Counted from the stretch's first letter, positions 1-5,788 are shown. The stretch is 6,063 nucleotides of DNA from JAENVT01 sp031412355 (GCA_031412355.1 JANOCR010000226.1:1-6063), one strand, 5' to 3'. The notes: a model not told the origin generated them from the sequence alone. Numbers and translations are program-made.

Positions 1-138
1 GCAGCAGCACTCGGCGAACTGGCCGTTCGCTGCGGCCTGGAGATCGTTCGCATGCGTTCGTTCCCGCTTCCTCGACTGTTCGGTCGGTGGTTCATCTACA
101 ACGAGACCGTCACGATCGCTCGCGTTGTCGACCGATGA
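1..138 (+). CDS. Probable SAM-dependent methyltransferase, C-terminal fragment
   Basis: The reading frame is open from the first base of the window to a TGA at 136-138, giving 45 residues of the C-terminus; the start lies outside. The tail contains a GLEIVRMRSFPLPRLFGR segment followed by WFIYNETVTIARVVDR. This pattern, a short strand, a basic/proline stretch and a final strand ending in an 'N-E-x-V-x-I-A-R' type sequence, resembles the last beta-hairpin of class I SAM methyltransferases that often sit in polysaccharide loci. No SAM-binding motif is in view, so the family call is tentative, although the coding call is firm. The stop overlaps the ATG of the downstream glycosyltransferase as ATGA, which indicates one operon and argues for a role in the same glycan pathway, for example methylating a sugar. 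Confidence 0.6.
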   Translation, partial: AAALGELAVRCGLEIVRMRSFPLPRLFGRWFIYNETVTIARVVDR

Positions 139-1313
139 GGATCCTGTTCGTCAACAGCTTCTTTCCACCGCGCACGACCGGCAGCGCCCACTTCTCGCTC
201 GACGTCGCCCGCGAGTACGTACGGCAGGGTCACCAGGTGTGGGTTGCTACGACGTCGGTGCCCGGGGCGTCGGAGCACGAGGAGATCGACGGAGTTCACG
301 TGGTGCGGCTCCCCGCGTGGTCGGTCACACCCGGCAACCTTGCGTTCAACTACGCCTTGCCGTTCGTGATCCGGCCTGGTGTGGTTCGCCGCGTGAAGCG
401 CCTGTTCGACGATGCCAGGCCCGATGTCGTCCATCAGAACGGACAGTTCTTTGACCTGACGTTCGTCACGACGTGGGTGGCATGGCGACGCCGAATACCC
501 CGTGTGCTGACCATCCACACACCCTTGATGCACACCAATCGTTGGTTACGCGCTTTCATCTCGCTGGTGGATCGCACCGCACTGCGGGCATTGAACGCAC
601 CGGGGCGCCCGCTGATGGTCGGCGTCGATCGGTACGTGTGCGACTTGGTGCAGCGGCGACACCGTCCGCGTCGGGGTCCGGTTCGCTTCATCCCCGCGAC
701 GCTGCGCGTCGATCAGTTCAGCACCGGCGACGGCGTGCGGGTTCGGCAGCAACTCGATCTCGGCGTCCGGCCGATCATCTTGTCGTTCGGGCATGTCATT
801 CCGATACGTAGCCGTGTTCCGCTGATACAGGCCTTGCCATACATTGTCGAGCAGTTCCCCGAGGTGCGCGTCCTCGTCGTCGGCGAGGTGTTCTACGACG
901 AGTTTCTGCGTCGTGCCGAGGAACTCGGTGTGGCCGAGCATGTTCTCGTCGTCGGACGGGTGCCTCACGCCGAAGTCCCCGACTATCTCGCAGCAGCAAC
1001 GGTTGAATCACACGATCTCGATGGTCACGGGCTCGGCATCACCACCATGGAGGTGATGGCAGCACGGGTTCCAGTGTTCGCCCGGGTTCGCCGAGATGTC
1101 TTTCCCGGCATCGACCTCGACGAGTGGCCGGAGTTGCAGATCGTCGAAGGCGCAGATCCGCGCGCCATTGCCGAGTCGATCTGCCACCTGCTCGGATCGG
1201 CCGAGTTCCGCCAGATGGTCGCCGACCGTCAGTTCGAGTTCGTCAATCGCTACTTCCGCGCCGAGATCGTGGCCGGGCAGTATCTAGAACTGTTCGAGGA
1301 CCTTCGCAATTGA
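135..1313 (+). CDS. Family 4 (GT-B fold) glycosyltransferase
   Basis: A 392-residue protein, the usual length for GT4. It probably transfers a sugar from a nucleotide-sugar donor to a glycan or lipid acceptor at the inner face of the membrane. The N-terminal Rossmann domain starts with MRILFVNSFFPPRTTGSAHF, matching the GT4 opening 'PPxxGG' although the glycine pair is only TGS. It continues with the helix and strand REYVRQGHQVWVATT (26-40) and the HxxxP element around IHTPLMH (127-133). The C-terminal nucleotide-sugar domain begins near IILSFGHVIPIRSR (214-227) and carries the signature region DLDGHGLGITTMEVMAA (294-310). The second Glu of the EX7E motif is E306, but the first position is H298. 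The ATG at 135 was chosen because homology starts there and it overlaps the upstream stop (ATGA); a GTG at 87 only adds 16 unrelated residues. There is no clear Shine-Dalgarno sequence, so it probably relies on translational coupling. Donor and acceptor cannot be read from sequence. Confidence 0.92.
   Translation: MRILFVNSFFPPRTTGSAHFSLDVAREYVRQGHQVWVATTSVPGASEHEEIDGVHVVRLPAWSVTPGNLAFNYALPFVIRPGVVRRVKRLFDDARPDVVHQNGQFFDLTFVTTWVAWRRRIPRVLTIHTPLMHTNRWLRAFISLVDRTALRALNAPGRPLMVGVDRYVCDLVQRRHRPRRGPVRFIPATLRVDQFSTGDGVRVRQQLDLGVRPIILSFGHVIPIRSRVPLIQALPYIVEQFPEVRVLVVGEVFYDEFLRRAEELGVAEHVLVVGRVPHAEVPDYLAAATVESHDLDGHGLGITTMEVMAARVPVFARVRRDVFPGIDLDEWPELQIVEGADPRAIAESICHLLGSAEFRQMVADRQFEFVNRYFRAEIVAGQYLELFEDLRN
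1296..1300 (+). promoter_or_regulatory. Ribosome binding site for the DUF2142 gene
   Basis: GAGGA lies 9 bases before the TTG at 1310, inside the end of the GT4 gene. It decides the start: the alternative ATG at 1346 has no purine-rich sequence in front of it. Confidence 0.65.
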
Positions 1314-2800
1314 ACCCGACGCCTTCGACCACGCATCGCTTTGCCATGCGCGGTCTCGCGGGCTACGTCGCAGCGATGCTTGTCGTGGTCGCCACGTGGG
1401 CGGTCGGGATTCCGCGCTTCGCTTCTCCCGACGAGCCTGCCCACATCTACAAGGCGTACGCGTCGGCCCATGGACAGCTGTTGGGTGCGCCGGCACCCGG
1501 CTTTCCCAACAACCTCCGCGAGTACGACGGGCCGGACTCGATAGGCCCGACCAACCTGCAGTGCTACAACGGCCAGCCCGACGTGCCGGCAGCGTGCGCC
1601 ACCGAGGTCACCCCGCGACTGATCTCGTCGGCTGCGCGCTATCCACCGTGGTACTACGGGGCGGTCGGATTGCCCGTCGCCGTGGCCGGGCAGTCGGAAC
1701 AGCCGCTTGCATATCGACTGGTCTCGGCGGTGCTGTGCGTTGCACTGCTCGCTCTGGCGATGGCGGTTGCCAAACGATCGGTGCGGGCCGACGTGGCCGC
1801 GTTGCAGCTCGCGGCGCTCACCCCGATGGCGCTGTTCTTGATGGCATCGGTCAACCCGAACTCCATCGAGATCGCCGGATTCATCGCCATTTGGGCGTGC
1901 CTGGCCAAGGTTGCGACCGACCCACAGATACCGCGACCTTTGTTGATCCTCGCGTCGCTGCTGTCGGCTGCCGTGGTCTTGATGCGGCCGATCGCCGTCG
2001 TGTGGATGGTTGGCGTGGTCGTCGTCGTGTTGATACTGGCCAGTCCCCAGCGACGCCGTGAACTGTTCTCCCGGCGATTGTTGGCGTGGACGGTGGTCCC
2101 GACCACGATCGCACTGGTCGCCTCATGGTCGTGGGCCCTGTACGCGCGAATCGAGGTAAAAGACGAGCGACTCGTCAACTCGTTGAGTCTTGGGGGAGCC
2201 CTGCGTCAGTCGGTCGACAACTGGATGCGGTACCTGCGCCAGACGATCGGCGTGCTCGGATGGCTCGACACGACGCTTCCGTTCTTCGTGTACGCGGCAT
2301 GGATCGCCGCGCTGGTCATCGTCGCCGCTGTCTATGTTCGCGGCGCCTCGCAGCGCGGGATGATTGCGTTGGTCGTGCTCATCGCCGCGTGGCTGGCATT
2401 GCCACTGATCATCAACGGGTTCACCAATTCGCGGGCCGGGTTGACCTATCAGGGTCGCTATTCGTTGCCGATCTTCGTCGGGTTGGTGTTCCTGCCGATG
2501 TGGAACGACCGCGCGACTCTGCGGTGGCCGCGGGTCCCACAGCGCTGGTTGGTCGCCGCGGTGCTCGCGCTCGTGGTCGTGGCCGAGGTCGGCGCGTTCT
2601 GGCAGATGCTGCGCAGGTTCACCGTCGGCGCCAACGACAAGGTCATCTTGACCGAGCCGCTGCCGTGGGAGCCGTCGATTGCGCCCATGGTGCTCATCGT
2701 CATGAACGCGGCAGCGATGCTGGCCGTTACGTGGTCAGCCTGGCGGCCGTGGGGGCAGGTCGAAACTGCAGCCGGTGAACGGGACGGTCAGGGCACGTAG
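1310..2800 (+). CDS. DUF2142 family polytopic membrane protein, probable GT-C-like glycosyltransferase
   Basis: A 496-residue integral membrane protein with roughly 11-12 hydrophobic segments: about 14-33, 133-154, 161-182, 185-202, 209-244 (two), 256-278, 323-343, 350-369, 385-399, 412-432 and 457-478. After the first membrane segment comes FASPDEPAHIYKAYASAHGQ (37-56). The acidic pair D41/E42 in the first outer loop is a DUF2142 hallmark and sits where GT-C enzymes keep their catalytic acid. The large outer loop (34 to about 112) holds C85 and C96, a candidate disulfide. A second family signature is YQGRYSLP (380-387). Known: DUF2142 occurs in surface-polysaccharide loci; its reaction is not established. 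Inferred: transfer of a sugar from a polyprenyl-phosphate donor outside the membrane. The TTG start overlaps the GT4 stop (TTGA) and has GAGGA 9 bases upstream; ATG 1346 would give 484 residues. The last 66 bp overlap the convergent GT2 gene. Confidence 0.88.
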   Translation: MNPTPSTTHRFAMRGLAGYVAAMLVVVATWAVGIPRFASPDEPAHIYKAYASAHGQLLGAPAPGFPNNLREYDGPDSIGPTNLQCYNGQPDVPAACATEVTPRLISSAARYPPWYYGAVGLPVAVAGQSEQPLAYRLVSAVLCVALLALAMAVAKRSVRADVAALQLAALTPMALFLMASVNPNSIEIAGFIAIWACLAKVATDPQIPRPLLILASLLSAAVVLMRPIAVVWMVGVVVVVLILASPQRRRELFSRRLLAWTVVPTTIALVASWSWALYARIEVKDERLVNSLSLGGALRQSVDNWMRYLRQTIGVLGWLDTTLPFFVYAAWIAALVIVAAVYVRGASQRGMIALVVLIAAWLALPLIINGFTNSRAGLTYQGRYSLPIFVGLVFLPMWNDRATLRWPRVPQRWLVAAVLALVVVAEVGAFWQMLRRFTVGANDKVILTEPLPWEPSIAPMVLIVMNAAAMLAVTWSAWRPWGQVETAAGERDGQGT

Positions 2801-3451
2801 CATTGCGCGGACCGAGGCGGGTAGCGCAGCCGAAGGTTGGCCACCTTGGCGGGCCTGCATGGCCACGGGGATCTCGCCGATTCTGTAGCCGCGACGACCG
2901 GCGACCAGCAATGCCTCGAACGTGTCGCCGAGGTAGTGATGGGGAAAGTCGCTGGCGAACGCGGTGAGCAGGGGATCGCGGATCGCCCGAAACCCAGATG
3001 TCGGGTCGCTGATGGTCACGCCGGCACGGCGCCGCAGCGTGGTCGACAGCACACCGATCGCCGAGCGGCGCAACCGTGATTGGGGCGACGACACGCCCCC
3101 TGTCGCAAACCGGCTTCCCACCACCATGTCGTACTCGCCGGCGTCGAGTTGTTCCAACAACTTGCCGATCAGTTCTGCCGGATGCTGGCCGTCGCCGTCG
3201 ACCTGAACAACGGTGTGGGCTCCATTGTCGACGGCGTAGCGAAACCCTGCGCGGAGCGCGCCCCCGACACCGAGATTGATCGGAAGACGGATGACGGTGG
3301 CCCCGGCGCGCTCGGCGATCTCGGCGGTGCGATCGGTGCTGGCGTCGTCGACGACGACGCACTCGTAGCCCTGGCCGCGCACCGCGATGACGACCTCGCC
3401 GACACATGCTTCCTCGTCGAACGCCGGGATGACGACGACGACATCGGTCAC
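2735..3451 (-). CDS. Family 2 glycosyltransferase, DPM1-like (polyprenyl-phosphate sugar synthase type)
   Basis: A soluble 238-residue GT-A protein. It opens with TDVVVVIPAFDEEACVGEVV, then has the nucleotide-binding VVVDDASTD (32-40; D35, D36), INLGVGGALRAGF (58-70), the metal-binding VDGDGQHP (84-91; D85, D87) and SDPTSGFRAI (148-157). This order is typical of the dolichyl-phosphate mannose synthase-like branch, which transfers sugar from a nucleotide donor to a polyprenyl phosphate on the cytoplasmic face. There is no C-terminal membrane domain; the DUF2304 protein encoded just upstream probably anchors it. The start is GTG at 3451, overlapping the DUF2304 stop as GTGA, with GGAG 8 bases ahead. 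The frame stays open back to 3916, but that extension is only the shadow of DUF2304. The 3' end runs 66 bp into the convergent DUF2142 gene. The sugar and exact lipid acceptor are unknown. Confidence 0.9.
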   Translation of the reverse strand: MTDVVVVIPAFDEEACVGEVVIAVRGQGYECVVVDDASTDRTAEIAERAGATVIRLPINLGVGGALRAGFRYAVDNGAHTVVQVDGDGQHPAELIGKLLEQLDAGEYDMVVGSRFATGGVSSPQSRLRRSAIGVLSTTLRRRAGVTISDPTSGFRAIRDPLLTAFASDFPHHYLGDTFEALLVAGRRGYRIGEIPVAMQARQGGQPSAALPASVRAMLRALTVPFTGCSFDLPPRPPG

Positions 3452-3804
3452 GTGTGCTTCTCCAGGTCGCTGACTCGTCGGGCCAGCAGTGCGTGTGCCT
3501 CGGCGGTGGTGCGCAAGCGTTCTTGCAGCAATGAGACGCTGATGGAGAGTTGGATCGATATCGCCAGCAGGATCAGCGAACTGATCATCAGCAGCACCGC
3601 GGTCGGTGTGATGTTGGCGACCTTGCCCAGGCGGCCCACGAACGGCAAGGTCACGGCTGCCAGCGCCACGAGTGCGCCCACGCCCAGCCAGCCGAGTGTG
3701 TACCTGGTGGTGAGCAGCCGGCGTCGTGTCAGAGCCAGGATGACGAGCATGATCACCACGCCACCCAGTGCTAGAACGAGAGCTTGCTTCACGGCTGTCG
3801 ACAT
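3448..3804 (-). CDS. DUF2304 family membrane protein, likely anchor/partner of the GT2
   Basis: A 118-residue protein with three predicted membrane segments, about 7-25, 35-54 and 68-88, and a charged C-terminal helix. The basic loop LTRRRLLTTRYTLGW (25-39) between segments 1 and 2, including the RYTLGW element, is characteristic of DUF2304. By the positive-inside rule this loop and the C-terminus face the cytoplasm. From L86 onward, hydrophobic or small residues recur at 4-3 spacing (L86, V90, L93, L97, T100, H104, L107, V111, L114), a regular coiled coil. DUF2304 genes are commonly next to DPM1-like GT2 genes, as here through a GTGA overlap, so it most likely holds the GT2 at the membrane. 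The biochemical role of the family is not established. The ATG at 3804 was chosen because the first membrane helix starts right after it and the upstream in-frame sequence would run into the divergent gene. There is no Shine-Dalgarno sequence. Confidence 0.85.
   Translation of the reverse strand: MSTAVKQALVLALGGVVIMLVILALTRRRLLTTRYTLGWLGVGALVALAAVTLPFVGRLGKVANITPTAVLLMISSLILLAISIQLSISVSLLQERLRTTAEAHALLARRVSDLEKHT
3460..3463 (-). promoter_or_regulatory. Ribosome binding site for the DPM1-like GT2
   Basis: On the minus strand GGAG (3463 to 3460) lies 8 bases before the GTG at 3451, within the final codons of DUF2304. It supports GTG 3451 as the true start over anything further upstream in the long open frame. 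Confidence 0.6.
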
Positions 3805-3811
3805 GAGAACG

Positions 3812-3817
3812 AGCGTA
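3812..3817 (-). promoter_or_regulatory. Candidate -10 element for a leaderless DUF2304-GT2 transcript
   Basis: On the minus strand the hexamer TACGCT (fits TANNNT) ends 7 bases before the A of the DUF2304 ATG at 3804. That spacing would place the transcription start at or one base before the start codon. The gene has no Shine-Dalgarno sequence, which fits a leaderless mRNA of the kind common in actinobacteria. No good -35 box is seen 16-18 bp further upstream. A six-base match of this kind can arise by chance. Confidence 0.35.
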
Positions 3818-3821
3818 AACG

Positions 3822-4733
3822 ATGACCGCAGAATCGCCGGATGTACTGCGGGTCTGCGTGACGATTCCATTCTTCTCCAACCTTGAATACCTGGGTGTTG
3901 CCCTGCGGTCGATCATCGCTCAAACCGATCCGCAATGGTCTGCCATCGTTGTCGACGATGCCAGTCCGGAGCCGGGAGCGGACGCCCTGATCGCCGAGCT
4001 TGCTGACCGACGGATTCGGTACGTGCGCAACGAACACAACCTTGGGATCGCCGAGAACTTCAATCGATGCCTCGAACTCGGCTCAGACGACGCCGAGATC
4101 GTCGTGGTCTTCCATGCCGACGACGTGTTGGAACCCGGCTATGTCGCAGCCGTTCGCGATGCCCACCGCACCTTTCCGGCTGCCGGGTGCGTGGCGCCGC
4201 GGGTCACGGTGATCGACCGTCACGGCAGGCCGACTCGAACGCTCGGAGACTCGGTGAAGCGAATGCTGTGGCCGCGCCGGTTGCCGACAACCTTGGCGGG
4301 CGACCAAGGGCTGGGTCGGCTGATGCGCGGCCAGTTCTTCTACTGCCCGTCGGTTTCGTACCGGGTCGCGCTACTGCCCGCGGTGCGATTCGACAGTCGC
4401 TGGCAGCAGGTGATGGATCTCGACTTCTACGCACGGGTCCTGTTGGCGGGCGGGTCGATCGCGCTGGTTCCCGAGCAGGTGTATCGCTACCGCCGACACG
4501 ACGCGACCATGACGGCGCAGAACTCGCGCTCGCTGGTGCGGCTGGGAGAGGAAGTGGCGGTGTCGCGTCAGGTTGGTAGCGCCGCTCGGGCGTTGGGTTG
4601 GACGCATGCGGCGCGAGCATCAAGGCTGCGGCTGACCGTGCGCCTCAACGGCCTGCTCGAAGCGTTCCGGCTCGTGGCGGGTCGCCAGCCGGGTGCCGCG
4701 TGGAGCGCCTTCCGCCAGGCCGCAAGCCGCTAG
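3822..4733 (+). CDS. Family 2 glycosyltransferase (GT-A fold)
   Basis: A 303-residue GT2 protein. The fold opens with VCVTIPFFSNLEYLGVALRS (11-30), followed by the nucleotide-binding IVVDDASPE (42-50), NEHNLGIAENFNRCLEL (70-86), the metal-binding FHADD (97-101) in place of DxD, the acceptor-side MDLDFYARV (198-206) with candidate catalytic base D199 or D201, and YRYRRHDATMTAQN (221-234), a typical C-terminal loop of this family. It has no membrane segment, so it probably acts in the cytoplasm, adding a sugar from a nucleotide donor to a growing glycan. It is divergent from DUF2304 with only 17 bp between start codons, so any promoter must lie inside DUF2304. Upstream purines are weak (GAG at 3811-3813). 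ATG 3822 is favoured; GTG at 3858 (residue 13), directly before the first strand, is an alternative. It differs clearly from the DPM1-like GT2 next door, so it is not a recent duplicate. Confidence 0.9.
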   Translation: MTAESPDVLRVCVTIPFFSNLEYLGVALRSIIAQTDPQWSAIVVDDASPEPGADALIAELADRRIRYVRNEHNLGIAENFNRCLELGSDDAEIVVVFHADDVLEPGYVAAVRDAHRTFPAAGCVAPRVTVIDRHGRPTRTLGDSVKRMLWPRRLPTTLAGDQGLGRLMRGQFFYCPSVSYRVALLPAVRFDSRWQQVMDLDFYARVLLAGGSIALVPEQVYRYRRHDATMTAQNSRSLVRLGEEVAVSRQVGSAARALGWTHAARASRLRLTVRLNGLLEAFRLVAGRQPGAAWSAFRQAASR

Positions 4734-4754
4734 CGCCCCCGATCCACCAATCCG

Positions 4755-4772
4755 TCTGTGTAAGCGCACAGA
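4755..4772. promoter_or_regulatory. 18-bp inverted repeat, possible operator
   Basis: TCTGTG (4755-4760) and CACAGA (4767-4772) are perfect inverted copies around a 6-base centre, TAAGCG. It lies in the 114-bp spacer between the GT2 stop (4733) and the AbiEi/DUF559 start (4848). No T-run follows on the plus strand, so it is a poor intrinsic terminator. It could be a repressor operator, for example for the downstream gene, or a weak RNA hairpin. The spacing (TGTG-N6-CACA) does not match the CRP/GlxR site, which has N8. Confidence 0.4.
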
Positions 4773-4788
4773 ACAGCAGTCGCTCTAT

Positions 4789-4797
4789 GAGCTGACA
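4789..4797 (+). repeat. 9-bp direct repeat, left copy
   Basis: GAGCTGACA occurs here and again at 5789-5797, exactly 1000 bp apart, in the two spacers on either side of the AbiEi/DUF559 gene. The neighbouring TCT and several scattered bases also align. It may be chance or the trace of an old insertion. Confidence 0.35.
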
Positions 4798-4811
4798 GGG
4801 ATGGGTCAACG

Positions 4812-4840
4812 TTGTGGCAGTCGGCGGGTGGCGATTGAAT
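4812..4840 (+). promoter_or_regulatory. Candidate promoter for the AbiEi/DUF559 gene
   Basis: TTGTGG (4812-4817, three of six to TTGACA) and TTGAAT (4835-4840, four of six to TATAAT) are separated by 17 bp. The -10-like box ends 7 bases before the ATG at 4848, so transcription could start at the start codon. No Shine-Dalgarno sequence precedes this ATG, which fits a leaderless mRNA. The box matches are modest. Confidence 0.35.
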
Positions 4841-4847
4841 CCGGCCA

Positions 4848-5771
4848 ATGACCGAGTTCGATCGCCTTCGGGCGGTGGCAGAAGGTCAGCTCGGATCGTT
4901 CACCAAAGCGCAGGCCAAGGCGGCTGGGCTGAGCGATCGCGAGCTTCGACGCGGAGTCCACAGCCGCCTCCTCGATCGTGCGGGTGTCCGCACCTACACC
5001 AGCGGGCTGATGCCACGCACCCTTCTCGGCGATCTCACGGCCCTGATGCTCGATATCGGACAACCGTGCTGGGCGTCGGGCCCGACGGCGGCGGCGTTGC
5101 ACCGCTTCGACGGTTTCCGGCTCGCCCGGCCGTTCCACGTGATGGTGCTACGGGGCCGATTCCTCGACCGCGTCGGTGCCGTCATCCATACCTCGCAAGA
5201 CCTCCCGGCGATTGATCGGGAGACCTCCCAAGGGCTGCCGGTTCTGAGCCCGACTCGCACGCTGATCGACATCGCCGGCAGCACCGATTCATCCGCGCTC
5301 ACAGCTGCACTCGACGGAGCAATCCGCGACGGACTGACTGACGAAGACCATCTGCTCAGACGGATCTTCGCGCTCCGCGGACGCGGGCGGTATGGCCTGC
5401 CGAAGCTGGTGGATGTGATCAGCGGCAGCGAGATCACCCGCGGTGGCCATAGCTGGCTGGAGCGCGAGTTCCTGGCCAAGTCGCAGCTCGCCGGGCTGCC
5501 TCGCCCGCTCACCCAACAGGTACTCAGTCGAGCCAAGAATCGACTCGTTCGCGTCGACTGCCACTACCCGGGCACGCGGGTAGTTGTCGAACTGCTCGGC
5601 TATCGCTGGCATCGAACCGTCGAGCAACTGCGCCGCGATGCGGAGCGGATGAACGCTCTCGTGCTCGATGGGTTCCTGCCGCTGCAGTGCACCACTGCGC
5701 AGCTGATCGAGGACCCGGCCTGGATCTTCGACCAGATCCGAACCGGGCTGGCCTCCTCGTCAGCCCACTGA
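4848..5771 (+). CDS. AbiEi-like antitoxin-domain / DUF559 (Vsr-like nuclease) protein
   Basis: A 307-residue two-part protein. The N-terminal half has a winged-helix-like segment, FTKAQAKAAGLSDRELRRGV then RLLDRAGVRTY (18-50), as in the DNA-binding domain of AbiEi-type antitoxins. A middle region follows with SGPTAAALHRFDGF (77-90) and GLPVLSPTRTLIDIAG (129-144). The C-terminal half (about 200-303) matches DUF559, related to very-short-patch-repair (PD-(D/E)xK-like) endonucleases: WLEREF (203-208), a GLPRPLTQQ segment (216-224), RVDCHYPG (235-242; D237), VVVELLGYRWH (245-255; E248) and RRDAERMNALVLDGF (262-276). Acidic residues E205, D237 and E248 are candidates for the active site. Fusions of this kind are widespread in actinobacteria, and their biological role is not settled; phage defence, DNA repair and gene regulation are all possible. 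No toxin (AbiEii-type nucleotidyltransferase) is adjacent. It stands alone, with a candidate leaderless promoter, and converges on the hydrolase gene. Confidence 0.85.
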   Translation: MTEFDRLRAVAEGQLGSFTKAQAKAAGLSDRELRRGVHSRLLDRAGVRTYTSGLMPRTLLGDLTALMLDIGQPCWASGPTAAALHRFDGFRLARPFHVMVLRGRFLDRVGAVIHTSQDLPAIDRETSQGLPVLSPTRTLIDIAGSTDSSALTAALDGAIRDGLTDEDHLLRRIFALRGRGRYGLPKLVDVISGSEITRGGHSWLEREFLAKSQLAGLPRPLTQQVLSRAKNRLVRVDCHYPGTRVVVELLGYRWHRTVEQLRRDAERMNALVLDGFLPLQCTTAQLIEDPAWIFDQIRTGLASSSAH

Positions 5772-5788
5772 ACGACAGGGCAATCTGA

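Noticed and set aside
87..134. GTG at 87 as start of the GT4.
   Set aside because: It would add 16 residues unlike any GT4 N-terminus and overlap the methyltransferase tail by 52 bases; ATG 135 fits the fold and the ATGA junction.
1124..1309. Upstream part of the open frame that contains DUF2142.
   Set aside because: It lies inside the GT4 gene, is arginine-rich and without membrane character; the TTG at 1310 with GAGGA is a better start.
1654..2178. Minus-strand open frame of 174 codons inside DUF2142.
   Set aside because: Its Ser/Thr/Ala-rich translation is the complement of hydrophobic codons in the membrane protein; there is no independent support.
3341..3360. GAC/GTC triplet runs around 3341-3360 and 3427-3442 as microsatellite repeats.
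   Set aside because: They encode the VVVDDAS and DVVVV strands of the GT2 on the minus strand; codon-level repetition of Val and Asp explains them.
3080..3886. Plus-strand open frame of 268 codons.
   Set aside because: It is antisense to the well-supported GT2 and DUF2304 genes, and its translation is low-complexity without a recognisable domain; a GC-rich shadow frame.
3452..3916. Long N-terminal extension of the minus-strand GT2 (open frame from 3916).
   Set aside because: It overlaps DUF2304 entirely in another frame, has no recognisable domain, and the GT2 fold begins exactly at GTG 3451, which has a Shine-Dalgarno sequence.
4755..4772. The dyad read as a CRP/GlxR binding site.
   Set aside because: The half-sites TGTG and CACA are 6 bases apart, not the 8 of TGTGA-N6-TCACA, and the inner A/T pair is missing.
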